DNA of 5,955 nt from Propionibacteriaceae bacterium (GTDB lineage Bacteria > Actinomycetota > Actinomycetes > Propionibacteriales > Propionibacteriaceae). The position numbers and the translations under genes were made by a program. Positions 1-5,262 of this stretch are shown here, piece after piece. Below the pieces are notes generated by a model, which ran no database searches, was not told the DNA's origin, and worked only from the letters and a program-made list of their open reading frames with translations. Each line of letters opens with the position of its first letter. Positions within the stretch are counted from its first letter, which is position 1. Location of the stretch: assembly GCA_003158895.1 (NCBI GenBank), contig PMLO01000153.1, positions 14,229 through 20,183 of the forward strand, written 5' to 3'.

Positions 1-426
1 GCGATGCTCATCGACCGCGCATTCCTCGAGAAGGTCTGCATCGCCTCCGAGGCTGAGAAGCATTCCGTGATGGTGGACGGGACGCACACGACGGTCACCC
101 GGACGCTTCCGGCCCCGTCGGCCGTCACGAAGTTCACCGGCGCCACGATCACGATCCAAGAGGACCTGGTGTGGGCACAGCCTGACGCCGACGGCTCCCG
201 TACGGCGACGTTCACGCTCACCGTCCCGGGCCTGCCGGTGGAGATGCTCGGAACCGCACAGCTCGTCGCCGGCGGGAAGGGCACACGCGTCGACTACTCC
301 GGAGATCTCGTCGTCAACATCCCCTTCGTCGGCAAGAAGCTCGAGCAGTCGGCCGCACCCGCCGTCCTCGACGGCATCGGACTCCAGCAGCGCGTCGGCA
401 ACGACTGGCTGGCCGAAAAGCCCTGA
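1..426 (+). CDS. DUF2505 family protein, 3' part (5' end outside window)
   Basis: The frame is open from the first base, and the first in-frame ATG (position 4) lies inside the conserved pattern, so the true start is upstream and perhaps 20 residues are missing. The opening residues AMLIDRAFLEKVC match the early segment of DUF2505 proteins, where a 'ml.D.aFle..C' stretch is followed by a T-R-rich strand; here VTRTLPAPS is that strand (about residues 32-40). The remainder alternates beta strands (ATITIQEDLVW, ATFTLTVPGL, GTRVDYSGDLVV) and ends in a helical tail (KKLEQSAAPAVLDGIGLQQRVGNDWLA), consistent with an SRPBCC/START-like lipid- or ligand-binding fold of about 160 residues. DUF2505 is known mainly from actinobacteria and has no assigned biochemical role. 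It is presumably soluble, since no membrane segment is seen. It ends well before the 553-587 hairpin and is convergent with the lacI unit. The family call is from memory of the pattern. Confidence 0.8.
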   Translation, partial: AMLIDRAFLEKVCIASEAEKHSVMVDGTHTTVTRTLPAPSAVTKFTGATITIQEDLVWAQPDADGSRTATFTLTVPGLPVEMLGTAQLVAGGKGTRVDYSGDLVVNIPFVGKKLEQSAAPAVLDGIGLQQRVGNDWLAEKP

Positions 427-440
427 TCGACCAGAAGAGC

Positions 441-527
441 GCGTCACGCGGAGGGCCACTGGGTGATCACAGGTTCATCGTGACCAACGGCTCCGCCGTC
501 ACCAGCTACGCGGTCCAGCCCCTGTGA
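441..527 (+). pseudogene. Possible C-terminal remnant of a lost gene
   Basis: Between the DUF2505 stop and the hairpin at 553 one frame reads through to a TGA at 525-527 with the ending HRFIVTNGSAVTSYAVQPL. From the GTG at 480 every codon ends in G or C, as in the real genes here, and the peptide looks like a beta-strand C-terminus of a secreted or carbohydrate-active protein. No start codon with a ribosome binding site precedes it, and no other domain is left. It may be the tail of a gene deleted by recombination, possibly a former target of the neighbouring LacI regulator. It could equally be a chance open frame in GC-rich DNA. Confidence 0.2.
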
Positions 528-552
528 CGGCTTGATCCGACGTCAGAAACAC

Positions 553-587
553 GCTCGCGCCCGGCACGTGATGTGCCGGGCGCGAGC
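553..587. terminator. Strong hairpin terminator between convergent genes
   Basis: A perfect 15-bp inverted repeat (553-567 with 573-587) encloses a 5-nt loop. The arm reads gctcgcgcccggcac. It sits 19 nt beyond the stop of the minus-strand 63-residue ORF and 126 nt beyond the DUF2505 stop, in the convergent gap. On the minus strand the hairpin is followed by gtgtttctg, a weak T-rich stretch. On the plus strand the following bases are not T-rich. It probably ends the lacI-sORF transcript and may also stop transcripts from the left. Confidence 0.8.
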
Positions 588-606
588 CGTTCGTACGGTG
601 TCTGGT

Positions 607-798
607 TCAGGCGTAGCGGTAGCCGGGGTCGAGGCGGTCGGCCAGACGCAGGCTCTGTCCTGCGATGGCGCGGATGAATCGCGCACTCCACTCGCGGGTC
701 GGCCCGGCTGCCGGCGTGAACCGGCCGGCAAGGTCTTCACGCAGAGGGCGCACGTCGCGCTCCGCCATGACGATCTGGTTGGTCAGCTGGATTGTCAT
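607..798 (-). CDS. 63-residue protein of unknown function downstream of lacI
   Basis: This family is not recognised. The ORF is judged real from context. AAGGA lies 4 nt before the ATG (rc of 803-807), the start is 21 nt after the lacI stop on the same strand, and the stop is followed 19 nt later by a strong terminator hairpin, so lacI and this ORF look like one bicistronic unit. The protein is hydrophilic and arginine-rich, with no signal peptide or membrane segment. It opens MTIQLTNQIVMAERDVRPL, has a proline/glycine break near residues 29-33 (PAAGP), then a probable helix REWSARFIRAIAGQSLRLADRL, and ends GYRYA. A small partner or modulator of the repressor, or an orphan left from a larger gene cluster, are both possible. 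Overlapping frames in the same stretch on the plus strand lack ribosome binding sites. Confidence 0.6.
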   Translation of the reverse strand: MTIQLTNQIVMAERDVRPLREDLAGRFTPAAGPTREWSARFIRAIAGQSLRLADRLDPGYRYA

Positions 799-819
799 CT
801 CGTCCTTACTCTCTTGTCG

Positions 820-1875
820 TCAGTTCTTGGGAGCTGGTCCGGTGCTTGCCCGAACGATCAGCTCGATCGGCAGAGTGATCTGCCTATCGGGGTAGTCAGG
901 GTCCATCGCCAGTCGGCCGATCAGGCGGCCCTTCTCGGTGACGGGTTGGTGGATGGTGGTGATGCCGAGGAACCTCGCGTCAGGGATGTCGTCGAAGCCG
1001 GAGATCGACAGGTCACGACCGGGGGTGAGCCCGCGCTCCTGCGCCGCGTCCCATGCCCCGAGCGCCAGTGTGTCACTCAGGGCAACGATGGCGGTCGGCC
1101 GGTCCTGAACGTCGAGCGCCTGGCCGGCTGCCCGGCGGCCCGACTCCCGGATGCAGTGCCCCGCGAACGCGACCGTGATCCGCGCATCCGGCATCTTCTC
1201 CCAGAGGCCACGGATCCGCTCGCTCTCGTACGTCCCGGCGAACAGCCGGTCGTCCATGCCATCTGGCGAGTAGTCGAACGACTCCATCCCGCCTTTCGAC
1301 GCTCCGGAGGCGATGACGACCACCTGGCGGTGGCCCAGCCGCGCCAGGTGCTTGCCGATGAGCCGGCCCGCCTTGGCGTCGTTGATCGTCACCCAGTCGC
1401 CGTCGGCCGACGGTGCTGTACTGACGATTCGCACACCTCGCTGTCGCAGCTGTTCGATGCCGGACTCCTGCCTCTCGGCAGATCCGACCACCAGGGCGTC
1501 GATCGCCGCTCGCTGAAGCATCTGGTTGGTGGCCTCTTCCGCGGCCGGTGCGCGAAGGAGCAGCACCGAGGCTCCGTACTCCTCCACTGCCTCGCTCAGG
1601 CCGGCCAGCAGCATGATCGAGTACGGGTCGGAGAACGCATGGGAGACCCCGCCGTGGAACAAGAACCCGCAGACGTCGGTCTTGCCGGATCGCAGCGCTC
1701 GACCCGCCGCGCTCGGCCCGCAGTAGCCCAGCTCCTTCGCCGTGGCGAGGATCTGGTCACGCAGGTCTGTGGAGAGCCGATCAGGCTTGCTGTACGCATT
1801 GGAGACGGTCGTGATGGAGACGCCCAGCTTGTTCGCCAGCGTCTTCATCGTCACCGCGGTGAGCTTCTCACCCAT
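820..1875 (-). CDS. LacI-family transcriptional repressor
   Basis: This is a complete 351-residue LacI/GalR repressor of the usual length. The N-terminal helix-turn-helix covers about residues 10-30 (MKTLANKLGVSITTVSNAYS; the TVSNA turn is typical), followed by helix RLSTDLRDQILATAKELGY and a hinge helix near PSAAGRALRSGKT (54-66). From about residue 68 comes the periplasmic-binding-protein-like effector domain: DPYSIMLLAGL, ALVVGSA, GHRQVVVIASG, TAIVALSDTLALGAWDA and the hallmark ISGFDDIPDARFLGITTIHQP near 295-315. In the hallmark the usual PPLTTV is replaced by LGITTI. The start is well fixed: AGGAGG (1881-1886) lies 5 nt before the ATG. A palindromic operator over its promoter suggests autorepression. 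Family members usually sense sugars or nucleosides and control adjacent uptake or hydrolase genes. None is beside it here, so the ligand is unknown. Confidence 0.95.
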   Translation of the reverse strand: MGEKLTAVTMKTLANKLGVSITTVSNAYSKPDRLSTDLRDQILATAKELGYCGPSAAGRALRSGKTDVCGFLFHGGVSHAFSDPYSIMLLAGLSEAVEEYGASVLLLRAPAAEEATNQMLQRAAIDALVVGSAERQESGIEQLRQRGVRIVSTAPSADGDWVTINDAKAGRLIGKHLARLGHRQVVVIASGASKGGMESFDYSPDGMDDRLFAGTYESERIRGLWEKMPDARITVAFAGHCIRESGRRAAGQALDVQDRPTAIVALSDTLALGAWDAAQERGLTPGRDLSISGFDDIPDARFLGITTIHQPVTEKGRLIGRLAMDPDYPDRQITLPIELIVRASTGPAPKN

Positions 1876-1887
1876 GATCGCCTCCTG

Positions 1888-1924
1888 TTGATCGATAAGG
1901 TGAACGTTACACTTTATCGATTAA
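1888..1924. promoter_or_regulatory. Probable LacI operator upstream of lacI
   Basis: A 37-bp imperfect inverted repeat has 15-nt arms (1888-1902 and 1910-1924) that match at 13 of 15 positions as TTRATCGATAARGTG, around the core aacgtta. It thus carries three small palindromes in a row: atcgat, aacgtt, atcgat. LacI-family operators are typically palindromes with a central CpG, and gtgaacgttacac (1900-1912) fits that style apart from a one-base offset between the halves. It lies directly upstream of the lacI ribosome binding site and covers the predicted -10 box, as expected for autoregulation. The AT-rich composition stands out from its surroundings. Confidence 0.7.
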
Positions 1925-1932
1925 CTTAGCAA
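1904..1932 (-). promoter_or_regulatory. Predicted lacI promoter (-35 and -10)
   Basis: Read on the minus strand, TTGCTA (1932-1927) and TAACGT (1909-1904) are separated by 17 nt. They resemble a housekeeping-sigma -35 and an actinobacterial TAnnnT -10. A start of transcription near 1897 would leave a leader of about 20 nt containing AGGAGG before the ATG at 1875. The -10 box is at the centre of the operator palindrome. This is a motif match only; no start site is measured. Confidence 0.45.
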
Positions 1933-2017
1933 GCAACAGGCGGACCCTGAACGCCGAATCTGGTGGACGGACGAGTCGAGCGGGGACCCCCGAGCAGGTT
2001 CCCACGTCTTGGGGTGG

Positions 2018-2045
2018 GTTCCCAAGCCGTGGATGGCTTGGGAAC
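2018..2045. terminator. Hairpin, possible terminator after the Ku gene
   Basis: Perfect 11-bp arms (gttcccaagcc at 2018-2028 and its complement at 2035-2045) enclose a 6-nt loop. The hairpin lies about 105 nt beyond the Ku stop in the direction of transcription. There is no T-run after it, and the right arm is part of the tandem array, so it may be a by-product of the repeat and not a dedicated terminator. Confidence 0.4.
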
Positions 2046-2130
2046 TTCCGCTGGGCTTGGGAACCTCCGCTGGGCTTGGGAACCTCCGCTGGGCTTGGGA
2101 ACCTCCGCTGGGATTGGGAACCTCGGAGTC
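2036..2130. repeat. 19-bp tandem repeat, four copies plus a degenerate fifth
   Basis: The unit gcttgggaacctccgctgg is repeated at 2036-2054, 2055-2073, 2074-2092 and 2093-2111. Copies two to four are identical, and the first differs by one base (aactt for aacct). A fifth, degenerate copy at 2112-2130 keeps the start (gattgggaacctc) and then diverges. A 19-bp period is not a multiple of three, so the array is not maintaining a protein repeat. The near identity suggests recent slippage expansion. There is no unique spacer between copies. Confidence 0.95.
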
Positions 2131-2151
2131 GGGATCGACGGACTGCCGACG

Positions 2152-2967
2152 CTACGAGGCCTTGCTCTTCTTCTTCTCCTCGTCGGCCCGACGGGCCTTG
2201 GCGGCTTCCACCGACGCACGCAGCGCTGCGACGAGGTCGACCACGTTCGTCTCGCCGGACGTGGCCTGCTCGGACTCAGGGATCTCCACCCCGTCCAGCT
2301 TCGAGGCGACGACGGTTTCGAGCGCCTCCCGGTACGCGTCCTTGAAGTCGTCGGGAGCGAACGTCCCGGACATCTGGTCGATGAACATTTCTGCCATGCC
2401 GATCTCCGCCTTGGAGACGGACACATCGGCCGACGGCGCGGCGAACGAGGCGTCGCGCACCTCGTCGGGCCACAGCATCGTCTGCATCACCATGACATCG
2501 CCCGAGACCCTCACGACGGCCAGCGCCTCACGAGAGCGCAGGGCGACCTTGACCACGGCCACCTTGCCGGACTCCTTGAGGGCGTTCCGCAGCAGCACGT
2601 ACGGCTTCTGGCCGGTCGCCTCGGCCTCGAGGTAGTACGGCTTGTCGAACGCGATGGGGTCGATCTCGCCCTCGTCGACGAACTGCACCACCTCGACTGC
2701 CTTCGTCGTGGCGAGCGGCAGGTTCTCGAAGTCCGACTTCTCGAGGATGGCCATCCGCCCGTCCGCGGCCTCGTACCCCTTGGCGAGGTCGGCGAACTCG
2801 ACCTCCTCGCCGCACTTCTCGCAGACGCGCTTCTGCCGGATCCGGCCGCCGTCCTTCGCGTGGACCTGCCTGAAGCTGAGGTCCTTCTCCTCCACGGCGC
2901 CGTACACCTTGATGGGGATCGTCACCAGGCCGAAGGAGATCGCGCCCTTCCAGATGGATCGTGGCAT
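2152..2967 (-). CDS. ku: Ku, DNA end-binding protein of non-homologous end joining
   Basis: This is a complete 271-residue bacterial Ku, close to the usual length (about 270-300). As a homodimeric ring it binds double-strand break ends and recruits the ligase LigD. The N-terminus RSIWKGAISFGLVTIPIKVY is the family signature. It is followed by KDGGRIRQKRVCEKCGEE (C49 and C52, a short CxxC pair), GYEAADGR, LPLATTKAVEVVQFV, EIDPIAFDKPYYL, KPYVLLRNALKESGKVAV and MLWPDEVR, in the family order. The C-terminal part (about 205-271) is helical and ends in a short basic tail (EEKKKSKAS), a region associated in bacterial Ku with DNA and LigD interaction. The ATG at 2967 is followed at once by the signature, so the start is fixed by homology although no good ribosome binding site precedes it. 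It starts 19 nt after the DUF6912 stop, so translation may depend on the upstream gene. LigD is not in this window. Confidence 0.97.
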   Translation of the reverse strand: MPRSIWKGAISFGLVTIPIKVYGAVEEKDLSFRQVHAKDGGRIRQKRVCEKCGEEVEFADLAKGYEAADGRMAILEKSDFENLPLATTKAVEVVQFVDEGEIDPIAFDKPYYLEAEATGQKPYVLLRNALKESGKVAVVKVALRSREALAVVRVSGDVMVMQTMLWPDEVRDASFAAPSADVSVSKAEIGMAEMFIDQMSGTFAPDDFKDAYREALETVVASKLDGVEIPESEQATSGETNVVDLVAALRASVEAAKARRADEEKKKSKAS

Positions 2968-2986
2968 GTCGGAAAGTGTGTCTCAG

Positions 2987-3484
2987 CTAGTCCAAGAAGA
3001 CCAGTGCCCAGGTGCTGAGAAACGCGTCCAGCTCCTCGGGTCCGTACCAGAGCAGGTCGTGCTCGGTCATGAGCGCCTGCGCCTCGACCGTGTCCCAGGC
3101 AGCATCAAGGTCAAGGCCTGCGACGGCGCGGGCCGCTGCCGACACCGCAGGGGCGGCCTCGGGAGCGTCGGCGAAGAAGGCGGTCATGTCGTGCAGGGAG
3201 ATCCCCGGAACGGTCACCTCACCCAGAGGATCGCCGTCGTCGGCGGCCGACGCATCGACGACAACGACCAGCCGCTTCCCGTACGACATCAGGGACTTCA
3301 GGCCCGCGAGCAGCAGCGCTGTACGGTCGGCCTCCTCGTCGTCGGCGACGGCCAGGCCGAACGTGTCGCGCAGAGCCGCCGTCACCGCGAACCCGGTGAC
3401 GGGACCCATGACTCGACCGGTGATGCGAGTGTCACGAAGCTCGGTGAGCTTCTCGTGGGAGATCGGGACCAGGACCACGGTCAT
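2987..3484 (-). CDS. DUF6912 family protein
   Basis: This 165-residue protein matches my memory of DUF6912, a conserved actinobacterial family of unknown function. It opens with a strand (MTVVLVPISHEKLTEL), has GPVTGFAVTAALRDTF near 27-42, a strand RLVVVVDAS, an alanine-rich helix (APAVSAAARAVAG), and the typical C-terminal stretch MTEHDLLWYGPEELDAFL. It looks soluble, with no signal peptide or membrane segment. Two adjacent ATGs (3487 and 3484) are possible starts. GGAGG at 3491-3495 is only 3 nt from the first and 6 nt from the second, and MTVVLVP fits the family start, so 3484 is preferred. The start touches the stop codon of the acyltransferase-like gene (TGATG overlap), indicating coupled translation, and Ku follows 19 nt downstream. 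Confidence 0.8.
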   Translation of the reverse strand: MTVVLVPISHEKLTELRDTRITGRVMGPVTGFAVTAALRDTFGLAVADDEEADRTALLLAGLKSLMSYGKRLVVVVDASAADDGDPLGEVTVPGISLHDMTAFFADAPEAAPAVSAAARAVAGLDLDAAWDTVEAQALMTEHDLLWYGPEELDAFLSTWALVFLD

Positions 3485-4812
3485 CATCGACCTCCGTCGA
3501 GGCGGTGAAGCTCGCTCGTGATGCCGTCCACGAAGGCTCGTACGGGAGCGGCCGCGGCGATGCCGATGCCGACGCGCCCGTTGTACGAGGTGATGCAGAC
3601 GGTGATGTCTTCAGAGTCGGCGAGTCCCAGCACCGGGTAGCTCGAGTGGAGCTGCCACTCGCCGAAGTACCTCGGCCTCCGAGGTCCGGGCGCGTTCCCC
3701 ACGTACAGGTCGTGGTCGCGTCCGGAGATGACCGCACGACCGGCGACGGCGTGCAGGCTCGCCGGGGCGAAGCCGGCCAGCCGCGTGAGCCGGTCGGCGC
3801 CGATCGTCGCGCCCGAGTCGATCCGCGTCCTGGTCAGCGAGGCGATCTGGTCGATGCGGCCCTGCGGGGACGCGTTGCGCGCGGGCAGCATCACGTACTG
3901 CGGCGCGATGGCGCAGCCGATGGCCGACGGCACCTTCCCCCGCTCCCGTACGGCCAGAGGAACGAGCGCCACGACATCGCTCGGCTCGGCGCCGAGCTGG
4001 GTCTGCCACTGTCGCAAACCGGCTGTGACAAGCGCCATGAGGACGTCATGGGTCGTACAGCCCGAGGCGTCCCGCACGCGGTTGACGGCCGCGAGCTGGA
4101 CGAGGACGCCGCCCGCGTAGCGGGTCAACGGGGCAACAGGCTCCCTGCGAAGGAGGCCCGGCAAACCCTGCGACTGTGCCCATTCGACGCTCTGGCCGAC
4201 GCCGCGTACGACGCGCGAGCCGAGTCGCCCGAGCATCCCGACCGGGTCGGACAGACCGCCCATGACCCCGGAGACGAGGTCGTCACCCGTGTTGGGTTCC
4301 GGCATGGGCTCCCACTCGAGCGGACGCGGCCGCTCGGGCACCGGCTCGTCGTCGTACAGCTCGTGGAGCAGATGGACGTGGTCCCCGCCATCCACGTACG
4401 AGGGGTGGCTGCGGCAGACGAGCGCCACCTGGCCGCCACGCAGCCCGTCGACGAGCACGATGTCCCACTGCGGGTGGGCCGGATCGAACGGCGTGATCAT
4501 CCCGTCGGCGACAAGATCAGTGACCTGCGTCAAGGAGCCGGGAGCCTCCATGGTCACCTGCCGCACGTGGCGGAGGATGTCGAAGTCGGTGTCGTCGACC
4601 CAGTCGAGCCCGGTGACGGTCTCGCGGATCCGCTGCCGAAAGCGTGGCGCGAACGGCAGCCGGTCCGACACGCGATCGACGACCTCGCTGAGCGGCAGGA
4701 CGGCGTCGGCGGACGGAGGAGAGAACACGTCGACGAACGTCAGGTGCCACGGTGTGCCCCCGACCCCGCGTGACAGCGACGCGATCTCGGTCTGGGACAG
4801 CGGTTCAGCCAT
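3484..4812 (-). CDS. WS/DGAT-like acyltransferase homologue with degenerate active site
   Basis: This 442-residue protein has the layout of wax ester synthase/diacylglycerol acyltransferases, which join acyl-CoA to an alcohol or diacylglycerol. Recognisable parts are the N-terminal LSQTEIASL...GTPWHLTF (family: 'lsplDa.fl..e.....pmHvg'), HPQWDIVLVDGL near 113-124 (PLW motif), ALVPLAVRERG near 282-292, NAPGP at 373-377, and the C-terminal LHSSYPVLGL...ITSYNGRVGIGI. The active-site motif HHxxxDG reads HPSYVDG at 136-142, so the second, catalytic histidine is proline. The later ND motif is HD (255-256), and the usual GN near residue 299 is GC. The fold therefore seems kept while catalysis is doubtful; it may be a pseudoenzyme, a lipid-binding protein or a divergent transferase. 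AAGGAG just before the ATG at 4812 supports the start. A 111-bp gap separates it from the divergent lipoprotein gene. It is first in a unit with DUF6912 and Ku. Confidence 0.85.
   Translation of the reverse strand: MAEPLSQTEIASLSRGVGGTPWHLTFVDVFSPPSADAVLPLSEVVDRVSDRLPFAPRFRQRIRETVTGLDWVDDTDFDILRHVRQVTMEAPGSLTQVTDLVADGMITPFDPAHPQWDIVLVDGLRGGQVALVCRSHPSYVDGGDHVHLLHELYDDEPVPERPRPLEWEPMPEPNTGDDLVSGVMGGLSDPVGMLGRLGSRVVRGVGQSVEWAQSQGLPGLLRREPVAPLTRYAGGVLVQLAAVNRVRDASGCTTHDVLMALVTAGLRQWQTQLGAEPSDVVALVPLAVRERGKVPSAIGCAIAPQYVMLPARNASPQGRIDQIASLTRTRIDSGATIGADRLTRLAGFAPASLHAVAGRAVISGRDHDLYVGNAPGPRRPRYFGEWQLHSSYPVLGLADSEDITVCITSYNGRVGIGIAAAAPVRAFVDGITSELHRLDGGR
3491..3495 (-). promoter_or_regulatory. Ribosome binding site that decides the DUF6912 start
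   Basis: GGAGG on the minus strand lies 3 nt from the ATG at 3487 and 6 nt from the ATG at 3484. The spacing favours the second ATG. The site is inside the 3' end of the upstream acyltransferase-like gene. Confidence 0.6.
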
Positions 4813-4911
4813 CGTTCTCCTTCACTGATTCACCAACGACGATACCCATCGCCGCCGCGCCGGGTGCGAGCAGACGCAACGATGCGGCAAGATGACCCAG
4901 ATCTGCTTCCT

Positions 4912-4916
4912 AGGAG
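4912..4916 (+). promoter_or_regulatory. Ribosome binding site deciding the lipoprotein start
   Basis: AGGAG lies 7 nt before the ATG at 4924. It selects this start over the in-frame ATG at 4864, which would add 20 charged residues in front of the signal peptide. Confidence 0.75.
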
Positions 4917-4923
4917 AGAAACC

Positions 4924-5262
4924 ATGCGACGCATTCTCGTCAGCCTCGTGGCAGCCCTGCTCCTGGTCACCGGAGCGTGCTCCTCGACGACGGCAAGCGG
5001 GCCCGTGACGATCAACGTGACGATCGCGGGCGGCAAGGTGAGCCCCTCCGATGCGAAGTACGACGTGAGCAAGGGATCCACCGTCACCATCAACGTGACC
5101 TCCGACTCAGCGGACACGGTGCACGTCCACGGCTACGAGATCGAGAAGGACGTCGTCGCGGGAACGCCGCTCGTGATCGCGTTCACGGCCGACCAGACGG
5201 GGAGCTTCGACGTCGAGACGCACGTTATCGAGGCCACCATCGCGACGCTGAATGTCCGCTGA
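4924..5262 (+). CDS. Cupredoxin-like lipoprotein
   Basis: This 112-residue protein has a lipoprotein signal peptide: MRR, a hydrophobic core (ILVSLVAALLLV) and a lipobox-like LVTGAC with C19 as the expected lipidated residue, so it should be anchored on the outer face of the membrane. After a short Ser/Thr linker, residues 27-112 form a cupredoxin-like beta sandwich: VTINVTIAGGKVSPSDAKYDV, KGSTVTINVTSD, HVHGYEIEKDV, IAFTADQTGSFDVETH, ATIATLNVR. The HVHGY and ADQTGSF...ETH elements are typical of the cupredoxin-like family seen in EfeO-type and related proteins. The mature part has no cysteine and no methionine, so a standard type 1 copper site (His2-Cys-Met) is absent; H67, H69 and H100 could bind metal in another way. 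The ribosome binding site at 4912 fixes the start. It overlaps the downstream membrane-protein gene by 11 nt and is divergent from the acyltransferase-like gene. Confidence 0.88.
   Translation: MRRILVSLVAALLLVTGACSSTTASGPVTINVTIAGGKVSPSDAKYDVSKGSTVTINVTSDSADTVHVHGYEIEKDVVAGTPLVIAFTADQTGSFDVETHVIEATIATLNVR

Larger units (their letters stand above)
1938..2151. other. Gene-free gap with repeats between lacI and Ku gene
   Basis: No credible gene was found here. Frames that stay open through it run from antisense or shifted frames of the Ku gene, lack ribosome binding sites, and cross a 19-bp repeat that shifts the frame. The content is the tandem array at 2036-2130, two inverted copies of its core (ggttccca at 1997-2004 and 2017-2024) and the hairpin at 2018-2045. 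The Ku-containing transcript reads into this gap from the right. Confidence 0.7.

Noticed and set aside
532..1929. Long plus-strand open frame of 465 codons
   Set aside because: It is antisense to lacI and the small ORF, has no domain pattern, low-complexity Arg/Gly/Asp composition and no ribosome binding site. It is a typical GC-rich shadow.
2036..2130. CRISPR array
   Set aside because: The 19-bp units are directly abutting with no unique spacers, and no cas gene is nearby.
1926..2426. Minus-strand frame with Pro-rich repeats
   Set aside because: It is a shifted frame of the 3' part of ku that continues through the tandem array; the apparent repeats come from the DNA repeat, and there is no credible start.
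1963..3018. Plus-strand open frame of 351 codons
   Set aside because: It is antisense to Ku and crosses the frame-shifting 19-bp array; the product is Leu/Gly/Asp-rich with no recognisable fold.
3505..4773. Plus-strand open frame of 422 codons
   Set aside because: It is antisense to the acyltransferase-like gene, whose motifs are clear; the product is Arg/Asp/Val-rich noise.
4864..4923. Earlier start for the lipoprotein gene
   Set aside because: It would add 20 charged residues before the signal peptide, while AGGAG at 4912 points to the ATG at 4924.
4813..4923. Divergent promoters between the acyltransferase-like and lipoprotein genes
   Set aside because: They must exist, but only a weak TATCGT-like box on the minus strand and no convincing -35 could be seen, so no feature is listed.
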